Part shown: one piece after another, positions 4,315-5,179 of the stretch
Numbering within the stretch: position 1 is the stretch's first letter
Layout: each line of letters starts with the position of its first letter
Origin: Calditrichota bacterium
GTDB taxonomy: Bacteria > Zixibacteria > MSB-5A5 > GN15 > FEB-12
Length of the DNA: 5,179 nucleotides
Direction of reading: 5' to 3'
Assembly: GCA_008501655.1 (NCBI GenBank)
Contig: QQUK01000215.1
Coordinates: 1-5,179, forward strand
Notes under the pieces: model-generated
What the model saw: the letters and a program-made list of their open reading frames with translations, nothing else
What the model was told of the DNA's origin: nothing
The model's database searches: none
Translations under genes and position numbers: made by a program

Positions 4315-5179
4315 ATGAAAGTTTTGGTATTAGCCGGTGGCGACTCCAATGAGCGTACAGTATCATTGAGCTCCGGTAAAGCCGTTTTTGATGCTTTGAA
4401 GCGGCTTGGACATATTGCATATGCATTGGATCCATCATCAGGTAAATCACTCTTAGGATCTGATGGTTCTTTCATTGAATTCAAAAAAGATGATTCAGGT
4501 CGGGCAGCTGCACCGACAAAATCATCAGGTTGGTCACTTGCAAAAACCCTCGGATCGCCCGCTTTTCAGGATATTGAGATTGTGTTCATTACACTTCATG
4601 GTGGCTCGGGAGAAAACGGGAAACTGCAGTGCCTCTTGGAAATCGCCGGGAAAAAACATACCGGTTCGGATATGGCGGCATCGGCAATTGCTATGGATAA
4701 AGCAACATCAAAAAGGCTTTGTGTTTCGGAAAAAATTAAAACACCAAAATTTGAAGTATATCATATTTCCAATAAAGATATCACTGATGAATTACTTGCT
4801 CCGATTTTAAAAAAATTCAAATTTCCGTTTATCGTGAAACCAAACGATGGCGGATCGACTCTTGGGTTAAGCAAGGTAGACTCAGAATCGGAACTTGTCC
4901 GTGCAATTGAAAAAGCTGCGTCGGAATCTACTCATGTTATTATCGAGGAATTTATTGCCGGTCGTGAAATCACAGCAGCGGTTCTGCAGGGGAAAAAACT
5001 GCCCCTTGTAGAAATTGTCCCAAATTCCGGACTGTATGATTACGAGGCAAAATATACAAAAGGCTCATCGGAATATTTTGTACCGGCTGATATTTCTGAA
5101 GAATTGACAGAAGCAATTCAGGAAGCGGCTGTAAAGATATATAATATAATAGGCTGTTCCGGCCTTGCCCGGGCTGACT
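4315..5179 (+). CDS. ddl: D-alanine--D-alanine ligase (3' end outside window)
   Basis: Ddl makes D-Ala-D-Ala with ATP in the cytoplasm; MurF then adds the dipeptide to the peptidoglycan precursor. The frame is open from the ATG at 4315 to the window edge, giving 288 residues. Family marks: MKVLVLAGGDSNERTVSLSSG at the N-terminus with E13; HGGSGENG (95-102) then GKLQCLLE; YTGS-like HTGSDMAASAIAMDK; the ATP-grasp segment VKPNDGGSTLGL (174-185) with K175 and S181 aligning with E. coli K144 and S150; EEFIAGREITAAVL; and the omega loop YDYEAKY (241-247), which is typical of D-Ala-D-Ala rather than D-Ala-D-Lac ligases. The last residues, LARAD, reach about the first metal-binding aspartate; the remaining ligands and C-terminus are cut off. 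A Shine-Dalgarno sequence (AAGAAGGG, 4301-4308) inside the end of dedA precedes the start by 6 bases, and the intergenic gap is 2 bases. I cannot tell ddlA from ddlB. Confidence 0.95.
   Translation, partial: MKVLVLAGGDSNERTVSLSSGKAVFDALKRLGHIAYALDPSSGKSLLGSDGSFIEFKKDDSGRAAAPTKSSGWSLAKTLGSPAFQDIEIVFITLHGGSGENGKLQCLLEIAGKKHTGSDMAASAIAMDKATSKRLCVSEKIKTPKFEVYHISNKDITDELLAPILKKFKFPFIVKPNDGGSTLGLSKVDSESELVRAIEKAASESTHVIIEEFIAGREITAAVLQGKKLPLVEIVPNSGLYDYEAKYTKGSSEYFVPADISEELTEAIQEAAVKIYNIIGCSGLARAD

Noticed and set aside
4463..4810. Open frame of 115 codons on the + strand inside ddl
   Set aside because: It lies wholly within ddl in a different frame, its translation resembles no family, and the ddl frame has clear family motifs over the same bases.

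Overview
The window is a stretch of ordinary bacterial chromosome with every gene on the + strand. It starts inside ruvB and ends inside a D-alanine--D-alanine ligase gene (ddl). In order it carries: the C-terminal three quarters of ruvB (Holliday junction helicase motor); a 102-residue protein I do not recognise; a 195-base gap with small palindromes and a 28-bp tandem repeat; queA (queuosine tRNA modification); ispD and ispF (two MEP-pathway steps of isoprenoid synthesis); a DedA-family membrane protein; and the first 288 codons of ddl. I see no phage, transposase, CRISPR, tRNA or rRNA sequence.

Organism: a peptidoglycan-making bacterium that uses the MEP pathway, with a moderate, somewhat AT-rich base composition (judged by eye, not counted). 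The IspD N-terminus (a VAGG start to the nucleotide loop, then PKQFLPL and GKPLL) reminds me of the Bacteroidetes/FCB side of the tree. An uncultured FCB-like or candidate-phylum lineage is a guess from this; the window has no phylogenetic marker that settles it.

Layout: ruvB and queA are neighbours in many genomes, but here the 102-aa gene, with its own promoter-like sequence, sits between them. From ispD onward the genes are packed tightly. ispD/ispF and ispF/dedA each overlap by 8 bases, and ddl starts 2 bases after dedA ends. This is almost certainly one operon, perhaps read through from queA, which is 39 bases upstream. Its products fit one theme: IspD and IspF make precursors of undecaprenyl phosphate, DedA proteins are implicated in returning that carrier lipid across the membrane, and Ddl makes the D-Ala-D-Ala end of the peptide later loaded on that carrier.

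The two least expected signals are non-coding. First, queA and ispD have no Shine-Dalgarno sequence, and each has a -10-like hexamer ending exactly 6 bases before its ATG with a -35-like hexamer 17 bases further up; this is the geometry of leaderless transcripts. The 102-aa gene, ispF and ddl do have Shine-Dalgarno sequences. Second, the gap before queA holds two palindromes that are versions of one sequence in opposite orientation and differ by two paired, compensating changes, followed by a 28-bp tandem repeat. No new defence or metabolic system is evident.
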